Shown: positions 17,787-27,389 of the stretch, in pieces
How positions within the stretch are numbered: position 1 is the stretch's first letter
How the letters are laid out: each line of letters opens with the position of its first letter
Origin: AC2028 sp002373595
Lineage (GTDB): Bacteria > Bacillota > Clostridia > Lachnospirales > Lachnospiraceae
Direction of reading: 5' to 3'
Assembly: GCA_946616365.1 (NCBI GenBank)
Contig: CAMOIX010000007.1
Location: forward strand, 17,744-81,743
DNA length: 64,000 nt
Notes under the pieces: generated by a model
Databases searched by the model: none
The model's input: the letters and a program-made list of their open reading frames with translations, nothing else
Told to the model about the DNA's origin: nothing
Program-made: the position numbers and the translations under genes

Positions 17787-18743
17787 TCAGGGCCACTTTG
17801 CAGGCCTCGGTCCGTGCACTGAAATAATACCGCTCTGCTCGAGATTGCGGGTTATCTGGAAGCGGACTTCATTTATACATTCGGGCTTAAGCATATACAG
17901 ACAATACGTATCGATAAGATTAAAGAGATTGCCCGTGCGTCCCTCTATCTTGAAATTAACAACTCCCCTTGGGATATACTCATCCCATATCTCATCCGGT
18001 TTAATAACCGTAGGATACTTCTGTATGGTGTATACGGTATTTTCAACACCGTACTTACACTCCCAACCGGGTACAGGCTTTCTCTTCTCGGGAGGAAGCT
18101 TTCTGTTCTCGAGTATTATCTTCTGCCTCTTCGCGATATCACGGTAATGCTCACCGCGTCTGGGGCAGTTGGGCGTACAGGTCGCATTGACAAGGACTTC
18201 AAGTTTCTCGGGATGAGTGATCTTCTCGATCATATCCCATTTGCCGTTCAGGTTATAATCAAGGACGACATATTTGTAATCCTTTTCCATCTCTTCATTC
18301 AGAGCATCTATATCTTTTATCTCCTTGCAGGTCGTGGAGTCGATCGCATACGTAGGGTAATTCTTCCTGATATACTCCTCCAGAAGGGGAGAGTATACGA
18401 GGACTTCATTCTTATGATCCGCTCCTGCCTGCATACAGAAATTACAGAAAGGATCATCCAGATCCTCCTCCGTTATAAGAGGATTGGTAAAGGTATATCT
18501 GACAGGGATACCCGCATTATTGATAGTCTTAATGACACCGGTGATAAATCCCGCATCACACTGATCATTCGGATCTATCTCTCTTCCGCCGTTCCAGAGT
18601 GCAAAAGGAAAGCATCCGAAAAAGGATGCGATCTCCACACCTTCGCGGAAGTACTCGGGGTGCTGCTTTAAGAGGCTGACCCAGAGCATATTGAGAGGGA
18701 AATTATATCTTAATCCCGGCAGATGAAACCGTGCCTGTACCAT
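17787..18743 (-). CDS. Uncharacterised cysteine protein A, possibly U32/UbiU-like
   Basis: Function not recognised; 318 aa, soluble. It is a paralogue of the protein at 10020-10913. Conserved points are FHLPGL at the start, FPFALWNGGR (about 50-60), AGIPVRYTFTN, PFCNFC (about 120), YKYVVLDYNLN, NATCTPNCPRRGEHY (about 195-210), a later Cys in GWEC, and VNFKIEGR near 280. Four cysteines at matching places could bind a metal or Fe-S cluster. The YKYVVLDYN...FKIEGR order recalls TIM-barrel U32/UbiU proteins, but no family assignment is secure. Start 18743 has GAGG seven bases upstream. First gene of the export operon, behind a near-consensus promoter. Confidence 0.7.
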   Translation of the reverse strand: MVQARFHLPGLRYNFPLNMLWVSLLKQHPEYFREGVEIASFFGCFPFALWNGGREIDPNDQCDAGFITGVIKTINNAGIPVRYTFTNPLITEEDLDDPFCNFCMQAGADHKNEVLVYSPLLEEYIRKNYPTYAIDSTTCKEIKDIDALNEEMEKDYKYVVLDYNLNGKWDMIEKITHPEKLEVLVNATCTPNCPRRGEHYRDIAKRQKIILENRKLPPEKRKPVPGWECKYGVENTVYTIQKYPTVIKPDEIWDEYIPRGVVNFKIEGRTGNLFNLIDTYCLYMLKPECINEVRFQITRNLEQSGIISVHGPRPAKWP

Positions 18744-18770
18744 GAAAAATCCTCACTTTCGTACTATTAT

Positions 18771-18799
18771 ATTATATGGCGAAAATACAATAATATCAA
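18771..18799 (-). promoter_or_regulatory. Promoter of the export operon
   Basis: Minus strand: TTGATA (18794-18799), 17-base spacer, TATAAT (18771-18776), about 30 bases before the start codon at 18743. One of the best sigma-70-type promoters in the window. Confidence 0.75.
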
Positions 18800-18834
18800 C
18801 AAATTCAGACATTTTTAATACTCTTGTGAAGTGC

Positions 18835-18868
18835 AAAAAAATCCCCCGCAGATCACTCTGCGGGGGAT
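18835..18868 (-). terminator. Terminator of the double-transporter operon
   Basis: Perfect 12-base GC-rich stem (18841-18852 with 18857-18868, loop of four), followed on the minus strand by a T run (18835-18840). It lies about 35 bases past the stop of the binding-protein gene. Confidence 0.92.
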
Positions 18869-18903
18869 CGTTCTTACTTAGAATCTGATTCTAATGGTAT
18901 GGA

Positions 18904-20412
18904 TTACTCCATAGCATCGAGAGTAGCATTCCAATCGCTAAGAACCTGCTCATACTTGTCGTGGAACGAATCGTTGATCTCAGAAACGGTCTTGGTTCCG
19001 TCGAAGTTAGCGAAGTATACGTTTGACCAGGTAGCACCGTCAAGAGGGCTGGAGATCTCAAGGTCAGGAGCATATCCTGCATAGTTAGCCTTGATAGCCT
19101 TCTGCATGTCAAACTCGGTCTGGATTCCCTTCTCATCAAGGTGATAAGCGTTGAACTCAGCAGCCTGAGAGTTGTAATCCTCGTATCCAACAGGGAGGGT
19201 CTCCCATGCATCATAAGCGAATGCAATGAGACGAGCCTTCTCGATATCGTAAACCTTAGGCATTACGATGATGTTGCCGTGTACGGTGGTGACGAAGTTC
19301 TTTCCGTCCTTGGTGGGGAAAGGTACGCATCCGCTCTCGTCCTCACAAGCACCAACGAAGTTCCAGGTCTGTCCTGCATAACCTTCCTCGATCATGAAAG
19401 CGCCCTTTCCGTCTTGGTAAGTGGTACGATAGTCATCCCATACAGCGGGATCGTGCCAGTTCATAAAGTAATCCTTAACGATCCTGTATGCGAACTCAGC
19501 AGCCTCAACGGTCTTAGCATCCTCAATCTTGGATGAAAGATGTCCGTCAGCGTCCTTATCAATGATGTTTCCGCCGTTTCCAAGAGCAGCGGTAGTGATT
19601 GCAGCGCCTACGCCGTTAGCACAAAGTGCCTTGTAGTCAGCCTCTCCGTTGCCATCCTTGTCGTAAGCCTGAACGGTCTTGAGCATATCCTCAAAAGCGT
19701 CCCAGGTCCACTCACCGTTCTCTACCTTATCGTAGATGCTGTCGGGATCGATTCCGACTTCCTCAAGGATACGACGGTTGAAGTAGATAACGTTTCCGAT
19801 CTCTGCGTCTCCAGCAAGTACGCCGAAGGTCTTGTCACCGAAGGTTGAGTACTCGGTAACAGGGTTCTTCTTGTACTTGATGTCGCTAAGATCTACAGTG
19901 TCAAACTGCTGCCAATCCCAGCAAAGGCCTGAGAAGAATGCGGGTCCCTGGAATCCATCGGGAAGAGTGAAGAGGAGTGCCTGATCATCTTCGCCTGCAG
20001 TAGCATACTTGGTGAACTCATCGGTGATACCGGCTCCCCATCCAAGTCCTCCACAGTACTTGAAGGTGAAGTTGTACTCCTTCTCGAGCCACTCGTGGTA
20101 AGCGAGAACGTCCTCCTCGAACTGAGTGGTTGCCTCGTGCTGAGCGGAACCATCTTCAGGGCTCCACCAGTTACGGCAGATGATCTCCATGCCGCCAAGG
20201 TCATAAGGCTTGCCGGTCTTGGGATCGTTGAGTACGGTGTAAGGAGCGGGCTCCTCTTCAGGCTCTGCGGGAGTCTGAACATCCGGATTGGTATCAGGAG
20301 TTGCAGGCTCTGCAGGAGCTGCAGGCTCGCTTCCGCCGCATGCCGTCATGCTCATTATCATGGAAGCCATGGTAACTGCAACGGCAACCTTTTTGGTTAC
20401 GTGCTTTTTCAT
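18904..20412 (-). CDS. ABC transporter sugar-binding lipoprotein (family 1)
   Basis: Extracellular solute-binding protein of a carbohydrate ABC importer, 502 aa. The signal peptide ends SMTAC with lipid-acceptor Cys25, followed by a flexible Pro/Ala/Glu-rich linker (about 28-55). The mature domain has the family 1 pattern, including a DGFQGPAF-type N-lobe, IYFNRRILEEVGID (about 215) and VENGEWTWDAFEDML (about 235), common in clostridial sugar-binding proteins. Strong AAGGAGG lies seven bases before ATG 20412. Last gene of the operon, just before the terminator. The ligand cannot be read from sequence. Confidence 0.9.
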   Translation of the reverse strand: MKKHVTKKVAVAVTMASMIMSMTACGGSEPAAPAEPATPDTNPDVQTPAEPEEEPAPYTVLNDPKTGKPYDLGGMEIICRNWWSPEDGSAQHEATTQFEEDVLAYHEWLEKEYNFTFKYCGGLGWGAGITDEFTKYATAGEDDQALLFTLPDGFQGPAFFSGLCWDWQQFDTVDLSDIKYKKNPVTEYSTFGDKTFGVLAGDAEIGNVIYFNRRILEEVGIDPDSIYDKVENGEWTWDAFEDMLKTVQAYDKDGNGEADYKALCANGVGAAITTAALGNGGNIIDKDADGHLSSKIEDAKTVEAAEFAYRIVKDYFMNWHDPAVWDDYRTTYQDGKGAFMIEEGYAGQTWNFVGACEDESGCVPFPTKDGKNFVTTVHGNIIVMPKVYDIEKARLIAFAYDAWETLPVGYEDYNSQAAEFNAYHLDEKGIQTEFDMQKAIKANYAGYAPDLEISSPLDGATWSNVYFANFDGTKTVSEINDSFHDKYEQVLSDWNATLDAME

Positions 20413-20468
20413 AATATTTCCTCCTTTATGAAATGGCGATTCTCTGTGAACCGCAGTTATATAATCCG

Positions 20469-20483
20469 CCGCTTTGACAGCGG
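20469..20483. repeat. Short perfect inverted repeat in the leader of the binding-protein gene
   Basis: CCGCT-5-AGCGG palindrome in the 112-base gap between the permease and the binding-protein gene. It could be an operator or a small mRNA hairpin that stabilises the distal transcript, as is common before highly expressed binding proteins. The rest of the gap is AT-rich and I could not assign a clear promoter. Confidence 0.4.
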
Positions 20484-20524
20484 GTTATAACACAATATAT
20501 TATATCATATATGTCAAATAAATA

Positions 20525-21538
20525 CTACATCTTGATACCGGTACTGCTTATGCTCTCGACGAACGCTCTCTGTGCGAAGAGATACAGTATGATAAGGGGC
20601 GCGATCACAAGCAGTATCGCTGTCGAGAGGAGCTGATTGACATATGCGGGAGCCAGTGCCACAGGGCCTCCGTTGCCGCTCGATGTTCCGACATATGCTC
20701 CTATTCCGTCCGCAAAGCCGCTGAGCGAAGTGCTGAGGAATACCTTTCCTCCGAGGAACATTCTCGTATAGAATACATCTGTCCACTGCCATACGAATGA
20801 GAACAGGAAGCAGCTCGTGATGATGGGCTTGGCTTCGGGAAGCATTATCCTGATAAAGGTCTTAAATGTGCCGAGTCCGTCGACATATGCAGCCTCCTCG
20901 AGATCTCCGGGAACATTCCTGAAGAACTGTCTGATGAGGAATATATACAGTCCGTTCTTAAGTCCTGTGCAGCCAAGGCTCATGAGATAGTAAGGCAGAG
21001 TCGAATTACGAAGGTTCCAAGGCTCGCCGGTTATCAGCTGCTTAAGTCCGAATACATCGAAAAATCTGAAGTGCAGATAGAGCGATGTGGAGATGGTCTG
21101 AGGCGTAATGAGGATCATAGCCATTACACATCCGAACCAGAATTTCTTAAAAGGAAACTCGAATCTCGCAAAGCCATACCCTACCAGAGTACACATAGCT
21201 ACCTGTACGATCGCTATGGTGATCGATACCACAAGAGTATTCTTGATACCGGTCGCATATCTCATTCCGCCGTAAGCTATCTTATAGTTTTCCGTAATGA
21301 ATTTGGTCGGTATCGAGATTACGACCGGATTGTAAACATCATCCAGCGACATCAGACTGACCGATATCTTCTCCAGAATGGGCTGAAGGATCATAAAGCA
21401 CATTCCGAAAAGGAGAATAAACCTTGCCAGAGATACTCCGACATCCATTGTCTTTTTCTTAAGGAGATAGCCGCCGGATTTTTTATTTCTCTCCCGGAAC
21501 TCACTCCATTTCATTTTTCTCGCATTAGACTTACTCAT
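20525..21538 (-). CDS. Carbohydrate ABC transporter permease, MalG type
   Basis: Inner-membrane permease, 337 aa, six predicted helices. The cytoplasmic EAA loop reads EEAAYVDGLGTFKTFIRIMLP (broken here only by its first Glu), which contacts the ATPase. N-terminal basic stretch before the first helix. Start 21538 is chosen over an ATG at 21583 because AGAGGAG stands nine bases ahead; the start overlaps the partner permease by eight bases. It pairs with the MalF-type gene just upstream and the binding protein just downstream. No ATPase is encoded nearby, so a shared MsmK-type ATPase elsewhere is likely. Confidence 0.92.
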   Translation of the reverse strand: MSKSNARKMKWSEFRERNKKSGGYLLKKKTMDVGVSLARFILLFGMCFMILQPILEKISVSLMSLDDVYNPVVISIPTKFITENYKIAYGGMRYATGIKNTLVVSITIAIVQVAMCTLVGYGFARFEFPFKKFWFGCVMAMILITPQTISTSLYLHFRFFDVFGLKQLITGEPWNLRNSTLPYYLMSLGCTGLKNGLYIFLIRQFFRNVPGDLEEAAYVDGLGTFKTFIRIMLPEAKPIITSCFLFSFVWQWTDVFYTRMFLGGKVFLSTSLSGFADGIGAYVGTSSGNGGPVALAPAYVNQLLSTAILLVIAPLIILYLFAQRAFVESISSTGIKM

Positions 21539-22442
21539 AGTAATAAACTCCTCTGGAAATAAGTGCCGAGGTGATGCCGACAAATAATAATACTACCAGG
21601 AAAAATACCCAGGACATCGCAGATGCCAAACCGTAATTAAGCTGCAGGATCATGATACCCTGTATCTTCTCCATCATCTTACTGTCACTTCTCATACAGT
21701 AGTCGACTATGGTATAGAACCAGTTGACAAGGAATATGGATGATATCATCGGGAATGTGATCTTCCAGAGACTCTCCCATGCGGTACATCCCTCTATCTG
21801 TGCAGCCTCATACATACTGGCGGGTATGGTCTGGAGACCCGAGAGGAAGATGATGATCTGTATACCGGATGCTATAGCAACATCATAGATATTGTCGATG
21901 ATATCGAATACGGTCTCGAATGCCCTGACTCCAACTCCTGCCGTTCTGAGGACTACCTGGATGGTCTCTGTAATGCTGACATTGGAAGCCGAATCCTGTA
22001 TTGCCTGCTGCATACTCTGCATAACCGCATTGTCCGTTTCTACTCCGAGCATTACACCCGAGGAAAGGATAACGGGCAGGAAGAATATCGCTCTTACCAA
22101 TGCTCTTCCCTTAAACTTCTGATTGAGGATGAGTGCTACGAAGAAAGAGAATACCATGATCGCCAGAGTATAGACGACCATATTGAAGACACTCTCCGTA
22201 AGAAGCTGTGAGAAGCTCGTATCAAGTCTGAATGCCGCGTAGTAATTGTTCCATCCCACCCATACGAGATCGAACTGTCCTGCACCTACATTGACATTGC
22301 AGAAGCTCATGTAGAGCGACTGGATCAGTGGCTTAACCATGAATACCAGGAAGCCGATGATGAAAGGAGCTATGAAAAAGTAGCCCGATATCGCCTTTTT
22401 CTTTTGAAGTCCGACATATTTCTTGCGCTTAACCTTAGCCAT
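21531..22442 (-). CDS. Carbohydrate ABC transporter permease, MalF type
   Basis: Inner-membrane permease, 303 aa, six predicted helices, N-terminus rich in Lys. EAA loop EAAQIEGCTAWESLWKITFP is near residue 217. Compared with most MalF/UgpA proteins it has a longer loop of about 60 residues between helices 3 and 4 (around QSMQQAIQDSASNVSITETI, 145-164). Starts 12 bases after the DUF5696 gene. Forms the second permease pair of this operon with the MalG-type protein. Confidence 0.92.
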   Translation of the reverse strand: MAKVKRKKYVGLQKKKAISGYFFIAPFIIGFLVFMVKPLIQSLYMSFCNVNVGAGQFDLVWVGWNNYYAAFRLDTSFSQLLTESVFNMVVYTLAIMVFSFFVALILNQKFKGRALVRAIFFLPVILSSGVMLGVETDNAVMQSMQQAIQDSASNVSITETIQVVLRTAGVGVRAFETVFDIIDNIYDVAIASGIQIIIFLSGLQTIPASMYEAAQIEGCTAWESLWKITFPMISSIFLVNWFYTIVDYCMRSDSKMMEKIQGIMILQLNYGLASAMSWVFFLVVLLFVGITSALISRGVYYYE

Positions 22443-22454
22443 TTCACAGTCTCC

Positions 22455-25076
22455 TTACTTTATTACCACATAGTCGCGCGCGGGAACATTTACTCCGCCT
22501 GCGTTGTAATCATTAAATCCCGTGTTGACATACACCTTGGTGCCGTCGGCATACTCGGTGACAGATACCTCTGAAGCGAGATTCTTATATCCCGTCATCT
22601 CCATATTGAAGACATGTCCCATCTCGTTATTGTAACGGGTGTAAGTCTCTACCGCTCTGTCCTTCCAGGAATCATAACTTGCACCGTAGAGCTCGCTGTA
22701 CATGGTCTTCTGGGTGACGAAAGCATCTGCTTTCATGAATGCATACGAAAGTCCCGCGCCGTATCTGGCGCTGATAAGGAGCTGCTCCTCAGCATCGCCG
22801 CAGAGGTTTATGGGCTCTCCCGTATAGTCCACATATCCGTGGATGGCGAGTTCATAGAAGGGGATATGTTCATCAAGAATGGTATATTCGCTTCCATTGA
22901 GATCCATTCCGGATACCATATCGCTGTAAACGGCAGCATATTCATTACCCATCTGGGTCATGAAGGGAGTTCCGCTCTCATAGAGACTCTTGAAACGAGC
23001 TTCATTATTCTCGAGAGCTTCCTGTCTGCTGGTGAAGTCCTTCCTGTAATAGTCCGCAGCGAGATCCTTTCCTATATCGGAGAAGGATACTCCGGTACTG
23101 CGCTTAGTCGCATAGTTCTGAAGGTTGTCAGCCATCTTCTCGGAAAGTCCGGCGTGAAGCAGATAATAGCTCTCTGCGAACTCTCTGGACGCATATGTTA
23201 CATGGCTGAACTGGTGCTGCTCTGCTCTCTCCTTGGTGATAAAACGCGCTGCATCGCGGAATGAGAAGAAGCCGTTAAATATATTACTTGCATGCTCATA
23301 CATTACAGATCCGTCAAGGTATACCTGCGTTCCGTTCGCCTGTGCGCCCGATACGAACTTCTTAAGATCTCCGCTTCCTCCGAGAGCGCTTATAGGCCTG
23401 ATATGTCTCAATATCTTCTGTTTGATACCGCCGTTGCACCATCCGGTGAGTCTGACGGAAAGATTCTTAAATCCGCTGTTCTCAAGCTCGGAAACCATCT
23501 CTGCAGCCTGATCGTAGGTGGTAAGAGTGAGAGGTCTGGATACGGGTATTCCCACTATCTGCTTTACTTTATCTATAGCTCCTATTATCTCTATGGATGC
23601 GGGAGCTGCAGTATCGTCACGGAGTGAGAACGCGTCTCCGTAGGTCTCCTTCAGATACTCGGCATATTCCTTCGCCATGTCGGTATAATCGCCCGATGCT
23701 ACGAAGCGATAACGCTGAGTGATGGTCTCATCGGGGAGTTCCCAGAGATAGGAATAAACTTCTCCCTGTGAAAGACCGGTTACATCGTACTGCTCTCTTG
23801 CGAGCATTGTATAAATGGCATTTACTGTATTGTAACTGTTAGTCTTGCCTGAGATATCCGCACGTACGGACGCATACGCTCTTGCTCCGTCGAGTACGCA
23901 TATGAAGGAATCCTTTCCTTCGGACATTCCGAAGGTGTTGAAGTATACTCTGGTATCGTGAACAAGGCTCTCTCTCGAGATACCGTAATCCCATCCGTAG
24001 AGATTTGCATAATATCCGTTGAGTGAAGTCTTGCCGTTGTTGAAGTTGATAAGTGCTCCGCCGCCTTCGGGTACAAAGATGAATCCGTCTTCATTCTTGC
24101 TCGCCGCTCCGAAGAAGGGAAGGGGTGAGAGTGAATAAATGGGGAATTCCTCCTTGGACTCTATCTCGCTAAGAGGTACCTCCACGACGAGCTGATCGCC
24201 CTCGAGTCTGTATACGACAGTTACATTAAATACAGGCTTGTCGCTGGACTTCTCAGCGGTATCGAGTTCCTTTGCGGCGAGATAATCCTCATAAGTAAAT
24301 CCCGCTTCCTCAAAGTAGCGCTGGAGTTTCTTTCTCTGAGTCTCCTTGGTCTCTGCACGGAAAGCCCAGATAGTTCCTTCCGCAAGCACGGGGAATCTCT
24401 CGAGGAGTTCTTCTTTATTATCCTTCTTGCCGAGCTTATTCGGGTCATACTTCTTAAAGTACTGATCTACGAGTTCCTTCTCTGAAGCGCCCATCGCGTT
24501 CTTTACGAATTTGTCATAAGTTTCCTGAGTCAGTACTGCAGGGATGACATATTCCTTCTCAAGGTCTCCTATGCTGTACTTAACAGTTATCGAATCATCG
24601 TCGGCTACAATGTCATAGGTACCGTTCTTGGCAGAATGACCATATGAATTAAGATATGTATCAACTCCGGAAGAATTGGAATAAGCGATCTCGATCGTGG
24701 CATTAAGCCTGTCTCTCTCATTATTGAGGGCTATGCCGTCCGCATCGGTATCCTGAGCATTCGAATACCACACCTTTCCGGTTTTCTTAACCTTGACCGA
24801 GAACTGAGTGGTCGTGGGATCCATAGTAAGCTTAAGATCATCGTTCTGAAGTACGATCTCCTTTTCGTCTCCCGAGTATGCACGGATCTCAATTACTTCC
24901 TCCTCTCCGTCTCCCTTCTGGAATTTGAAGATAAGGAATACGGCAAGCGCTATGACTCCGATAAAGATGAGCGGTGTGAAGAAATCCTTCAATCCTCTCT
25001 TTATCGCTTCACGGCGTTCAACCTGAGTCTCCGTCAGCTGTTTTTTTGTTTTTGCAGTCTTAGTGTCTTTACTCAT
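22455..25076 (-). CDS. DUF5696-type membrane-anchored extracytoplasmic protein
   Basis: Function unknown; 873 aa. A Lys-rich cytoplasmic N-terminus of about 30 residues, one membrane helix (about 38-56), then a large region predicted outside the cell. The sequence fits the DUF5696 group often found beside sugar ABC transporters in Firmicutes. The middle part (PLTLTTYDQAAEMVSELENSG, about 515-535, minus its last residue in any quoted motif; VRLTGWCNGGIKQK about 545) looks like a glycosidase-type barrel with YLDGSVMYEH following, but I cannot name catalytic residues. GGAG lies six to seven bases before ATG 25076. Its place between two permease pairs suggests a role in handling or recognising the transported sugar. 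Confidence 0.8.
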   Translation of the reverse strand: MSKDTKTAKTKKQLTETQVERREAIKRGLKDFFTPLIFIGVIALAVFLIFKFQKGDGEEEVIEIRAYSGDEKEIVLQNDDLKLTMDPTTTQFSVKVKKTGKVWYSNAQDTDADGIALNNERDRLNATIEIAYSNSSGVDTYLNSYGHSAKNGTYDIVADDDSITVKYSIGDLEKEYVIPAVLTQETYDKFVKNAMGASEKELVDQYFKKYDPNKLGKKDNKEELLERFPVLAEGTIWAFRAETKETQRKKLQRYFEEAGFTYEDYLAAKELDTAEKSSDKPVFNVTVVYRLEGDQLVVEVPLSEIESKEEFPIYSLSPLPFFGAASKNEDGFIFVPEGGGALINFNNGKTSLNGYYANLYGWDYGISRESLVHDTRVYFNTFGMSEGKDSFICVLDGARAYASVRADISGKTNSYNTVNAIYTMLAREQYDVTGLSQGEVYSYLWELPDETITQRYRFVASGDYTDMAKEYAEYLKETYGDAFSLRDDTAAPASIEIIGAIDKVKQIVGIPVSRPLTLTTYDQAAEMVSELENSGFKNLSVRLTGWCNGGIKQKILRHIRPISALGGSGDLKKFVSGAQANGTQVYLDGSVMYEHASNIFNGFFSFRDAARFITKERAEQHQFSHVTYASREFAESYYLLHAGLSEKMADNLQNYATKRSTGVSFSDIGKDLAADYYRKDFTSRQEALENNEARFKSLYESGTPFMTQMGNEYAAVYSDMVSGMDLNGSEYTILDEHIPFYELAIHGYVDYTGEPINLCGDAEEQLLISARYGAGLSYAFMKADAFVTQKTMYSELYGASYDSWKDRAVETYTRYNNEMGHVFNMEMTGYKNLASEVSVTEYADGTKVYVNTGFNDYNAGGVNVPARDYVVIK

Positions 25077-25101
25077 GATCTCTCCAATTTAACCGGATGT
25101 T

Positions 25102-25767
25102 CTACATTCGGAAAAGCATCTCTCTTACAAGCGAAACGATATATGCGACTCCCTGTGTGATCATACTGAAGAAAAGGAGCAGTATGAATACCATTACGAG
25201 CATCGCAAAAAGCGAAGCGATCGTAAACAGGATGTTCTTGGCACCGGAAAACTCATGTATCTGTCCCATGGCGGTGATGATGAGGACACCGCAGAATACA
25301 AGGCTTATAGCGCTTATTACCGAATAGAATTCGGACTCATCGACCGTTACCACATTCGAAATGAGCATAAGCGGAAGCTGGATGACGGGATAAGGAAGAA
25401 GTCCGTAGCAGGTCGCCATATATACCTGTCCCAGCCTTCCCTTGCCGTCAAAGAGCGTCGTCAAAGCCCAGTTGCCTATTACCCAGAGCGCAAGCGGGAA
25501 AATGATACTTGCGATATAGAGGAAGATATTGAGTTCCTCCCAATATACGGTGATGAATATGAAACTCGTAAATCTGAGCTTCATGATACGCACGATAAGC
25601 GTAAGCGCAAGGATGGTATTGGCCGCAGCGTACGATCCTCTCTTCTCATGAGTCAGATCCCAGAAGCCGTCCATCGGATGGGACATGCAATAGAATGCAA
25701 ACCTCAGGGAGTTTAAGTACTCATTCATCTTTTCGTTTTTGACATATGTCTTGCGTTTAGCGTACAT
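25102..25767 (-). CDS. YIP1 family membrane protein
   Basis: Integral membrane protein, 221 aa, with a soluble N-terminus of about 40 residues carrying the YIP1-type lead-in (RFAFYCMSHPMDGFWDLTHE) and five predicted helices. Bacterial YIP1 proteins have no known biochemical role. AGGAG lies six bases before ATG 25767. It follows the NHL-repeat gene by about 20 bases and precedes DUF5696; this trio inside a sugar-transporter operon suggests a common membrane assembly. Confidence 0.8.
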   Translation of the reverse strand: MYAKRKTYVKNEKMNEYLNSLRFAFYCMSHPMDGFWDLTHEKRGSYAAANTILALTLIVRIMKLRFTSFIFITVYWEELNIFLYIASIIFPLALWVIGNWALTTLFDGKGRLGQVYMATCYGLLPYPVIQLPLMLISNVVTVDESEFYSVISAISLVFCGVLIITAMGQIHEFSGAKNILFTIASLFAMLVMVFILLLFFSMITQGVAYIVSLVREMLFRM

Positions 25768-25787
25768 AACCTTCTCCTAATCCGCTT

Positions 25788-27341
25788 TTATATCTCGCCT
25801 GCCTTCTCGGCTTTGTCGATCTCCCACTTTATCTTCTTAACCTTGCCCATTACGAGGGGTACCAGGAAGATGATGACTATCACAAATACTATGATACCGA
25901 TATGACTCTCAACCCATTCCTTCCTGTACTGCTTATATGCCTTGGAATAGTTGTCGGCATCATACTTGATCTCAAAATACTCCATGGCTTCCTTATATCT
26001 CTCCTGGCGAAGGAGTGAACGGCCTATGCCTATATAAGCGAGGTCATAGTTGCCGTTAAGCTTCATAACCTCTTCCCAGGTAGCTCCGGCTGCATTGTAA
26101 TCACCGTGGTCGAACTCATCTATAGCACGGAATACGAGCTGTCCGAACTCGGTCAGTGAATATGAAGTAAGAGTAGCGGTCTGCTGATCGAGTATGTAGA
26201 GATCTGTTCCCATATGCTCTATGCCGATCGCCCAATTGTAATATCCGTCCTCGCTTCCGTTTCCGCCGAAAGCGAACATGAGCCTGCCCTGATCGTCATA
26301 TCCGAATGCTCTTCCGCGGTTCTTGTCGAGGCATACATATATATCATTATCAAATACAGTAACATCGGAGAAAAGTGAAGGGCCCTGGTGTCCGCCTCCG
26401 TCTCCCCAATAGAGATCTCCGTAATTGTCATAATCTCCGTTTCTTACGAGGATATCGTTTCCGATGAGGTTAAGTTTTCTGACCGCACTTACCTTGCCGC
26501 TGTCGAGATCTTCTTCTTTTACATTACCGGTAACGGCGTAGATGAATCCCTCATAATCCATGTAGAGATTGTCATACTCGGTAGGAACGAATGCTGCCAT
26601 CCTGGCGAGCTGTTCCTGAGTCGCTATCTTCTTCCAGATGTAATCCCAGAGATTGTAGGAAGCAGGCATGGCTCCTACGAATCCCGAGAAAGACCCGTCA
26701 GCCTCATATTTGCAAAGTCCCTTATTGATACCTTTGGCAACGCAATATACACGCTCTGCGGTGTCGACGGTTATCTTGGAAGGCTGGAATACAAGTCCGG
26801 GATCAAGTGCAGAGTCATCGGGCTTTCCAAATTCCATGATATAATTCAGATTCTCATCAAGCTTTAATATCCTGGCATTGTCGCGGTCTGCGATAAACCA
26901 GTTTCCCTCCTCGGAGATAGCCATGTCGGTAGGATTCTGGAAAGTATTGGCTCCGCTTCCACCCTTGAATGAATCGATTATCCTGCTTACTTTGAAATTC
27001 TTATCGTCATCCCTTTCGAGCTCGATGATACGGTTGTTGGCCGTATCCATGATGTAGAGATTATTGCCGTGTGTATACAGGCCGGTCGGATTCTTCATAT
27101 CGACATCAAGCTTAAGATCCGATGAGGTATATGATCCGGTTACAGCGAATACATCGGGGGAATCCTGAACATCCTCCCAGTAATCATATCTGTATGTGTA
27201 GCCGTGCTCATGCATCGCAGCTTCGGAAGTGATCGTATTCGCTCCTATCACCGTCGATGCAGCGATAAGTCCCGACATTACAAATACGGCACCCTTTATC
27301 GCTCTGGCTGTTTTTACGTTTTTAGTCATTTGATATCTCAT
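25788..27341 (-). CDS. Membrane-anchored NHL-repeat beta-propeller protein
   Basis: 517 aa. A cleavable or anchoring N-terminal hydrophobic segment (about 15-35) is followed by NHL-type propeller repeats (about 70-375), seen as recurring units such as PTGLYTHGNNLYIMDTANNR, PTDMAISEEGNWFIADRDNA and PSKITVDTAERVYCVAKG. A helical TPR-like stretch follows (about 390-460), including YDLAYIGIGRSLLRQERYKE, and one C-terminal membrane helix (about 475-497) with a short Lys-rich tail inside. The propeller is thus outside the cell. Start 27341 has GGAG twelve bases ahead; ATGs at 27359 and 27329 are alternatives. Likely a scaffold or binding partner for the transporters; function unknown. Confidence 0.82.
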   Translation of the reverse strand: MRYQMTKNVKTARAIKGAVFVMSGLIAASTVIGANTITSEAAMHEHGYTYRYDYWEDVQDSPDVFAVTGSYTSSDLKLDVDMKNPTGLYTHGNNLYIMDTANNRIIELERDDDKNFKVSRIIDSFKGGSGANTFQNPTDMAISEEGNWFIADRDNARILKLDENLNYIMEFGKPDDSALDPGLVFQPSKITVDTAERVYCVAKGINKGLCKYEADGSFSGFVGAMPASYNLWDYIWKKIATQEQLARMAAFVPTEYDNLYMDYEGFIYAVTGNVKEEDLDSGKVSAVRKLNLIGNDILVRNGDYDNYGDLYWGDGGGHQGPSLFSDVTVFDNDIYVCLDKNRGRAFGYDDQGRLMFAFGGNGSEDGYYNWAIGIEHMGTDLYILDQQTATLTSYSLTEFGQLVFRAIDEFDHGDYNAAGATWEEVMKLNGNYDLAYIGIGRSLLRQERYKEAMEYFEIKYDADNYSKAYKQYRKEWVESHIGIIVFVIVIIFLVPLVMGKVKKIKWEIDKAEKAGEI

Positions 27342-27389
27342 ATTAATACCGGTCTCCATTTATCAGTAATATCGCCAACCGATCTGTCA

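Noticed and set aside
10020..18743. Radical SAM assignment for the two cysteine proteins
   Set aside because: The cysteines are spaced Cys-x3-Cys with no third Cys two residues on, so the CxxxCxxC motif is absent.
20413..20524. Internal promoter ahead of the binding-protein gene
   Set aside because: A TTGACA is present, but no -10-like box lies at 16-18 bases, so I kept only the short palindrome.
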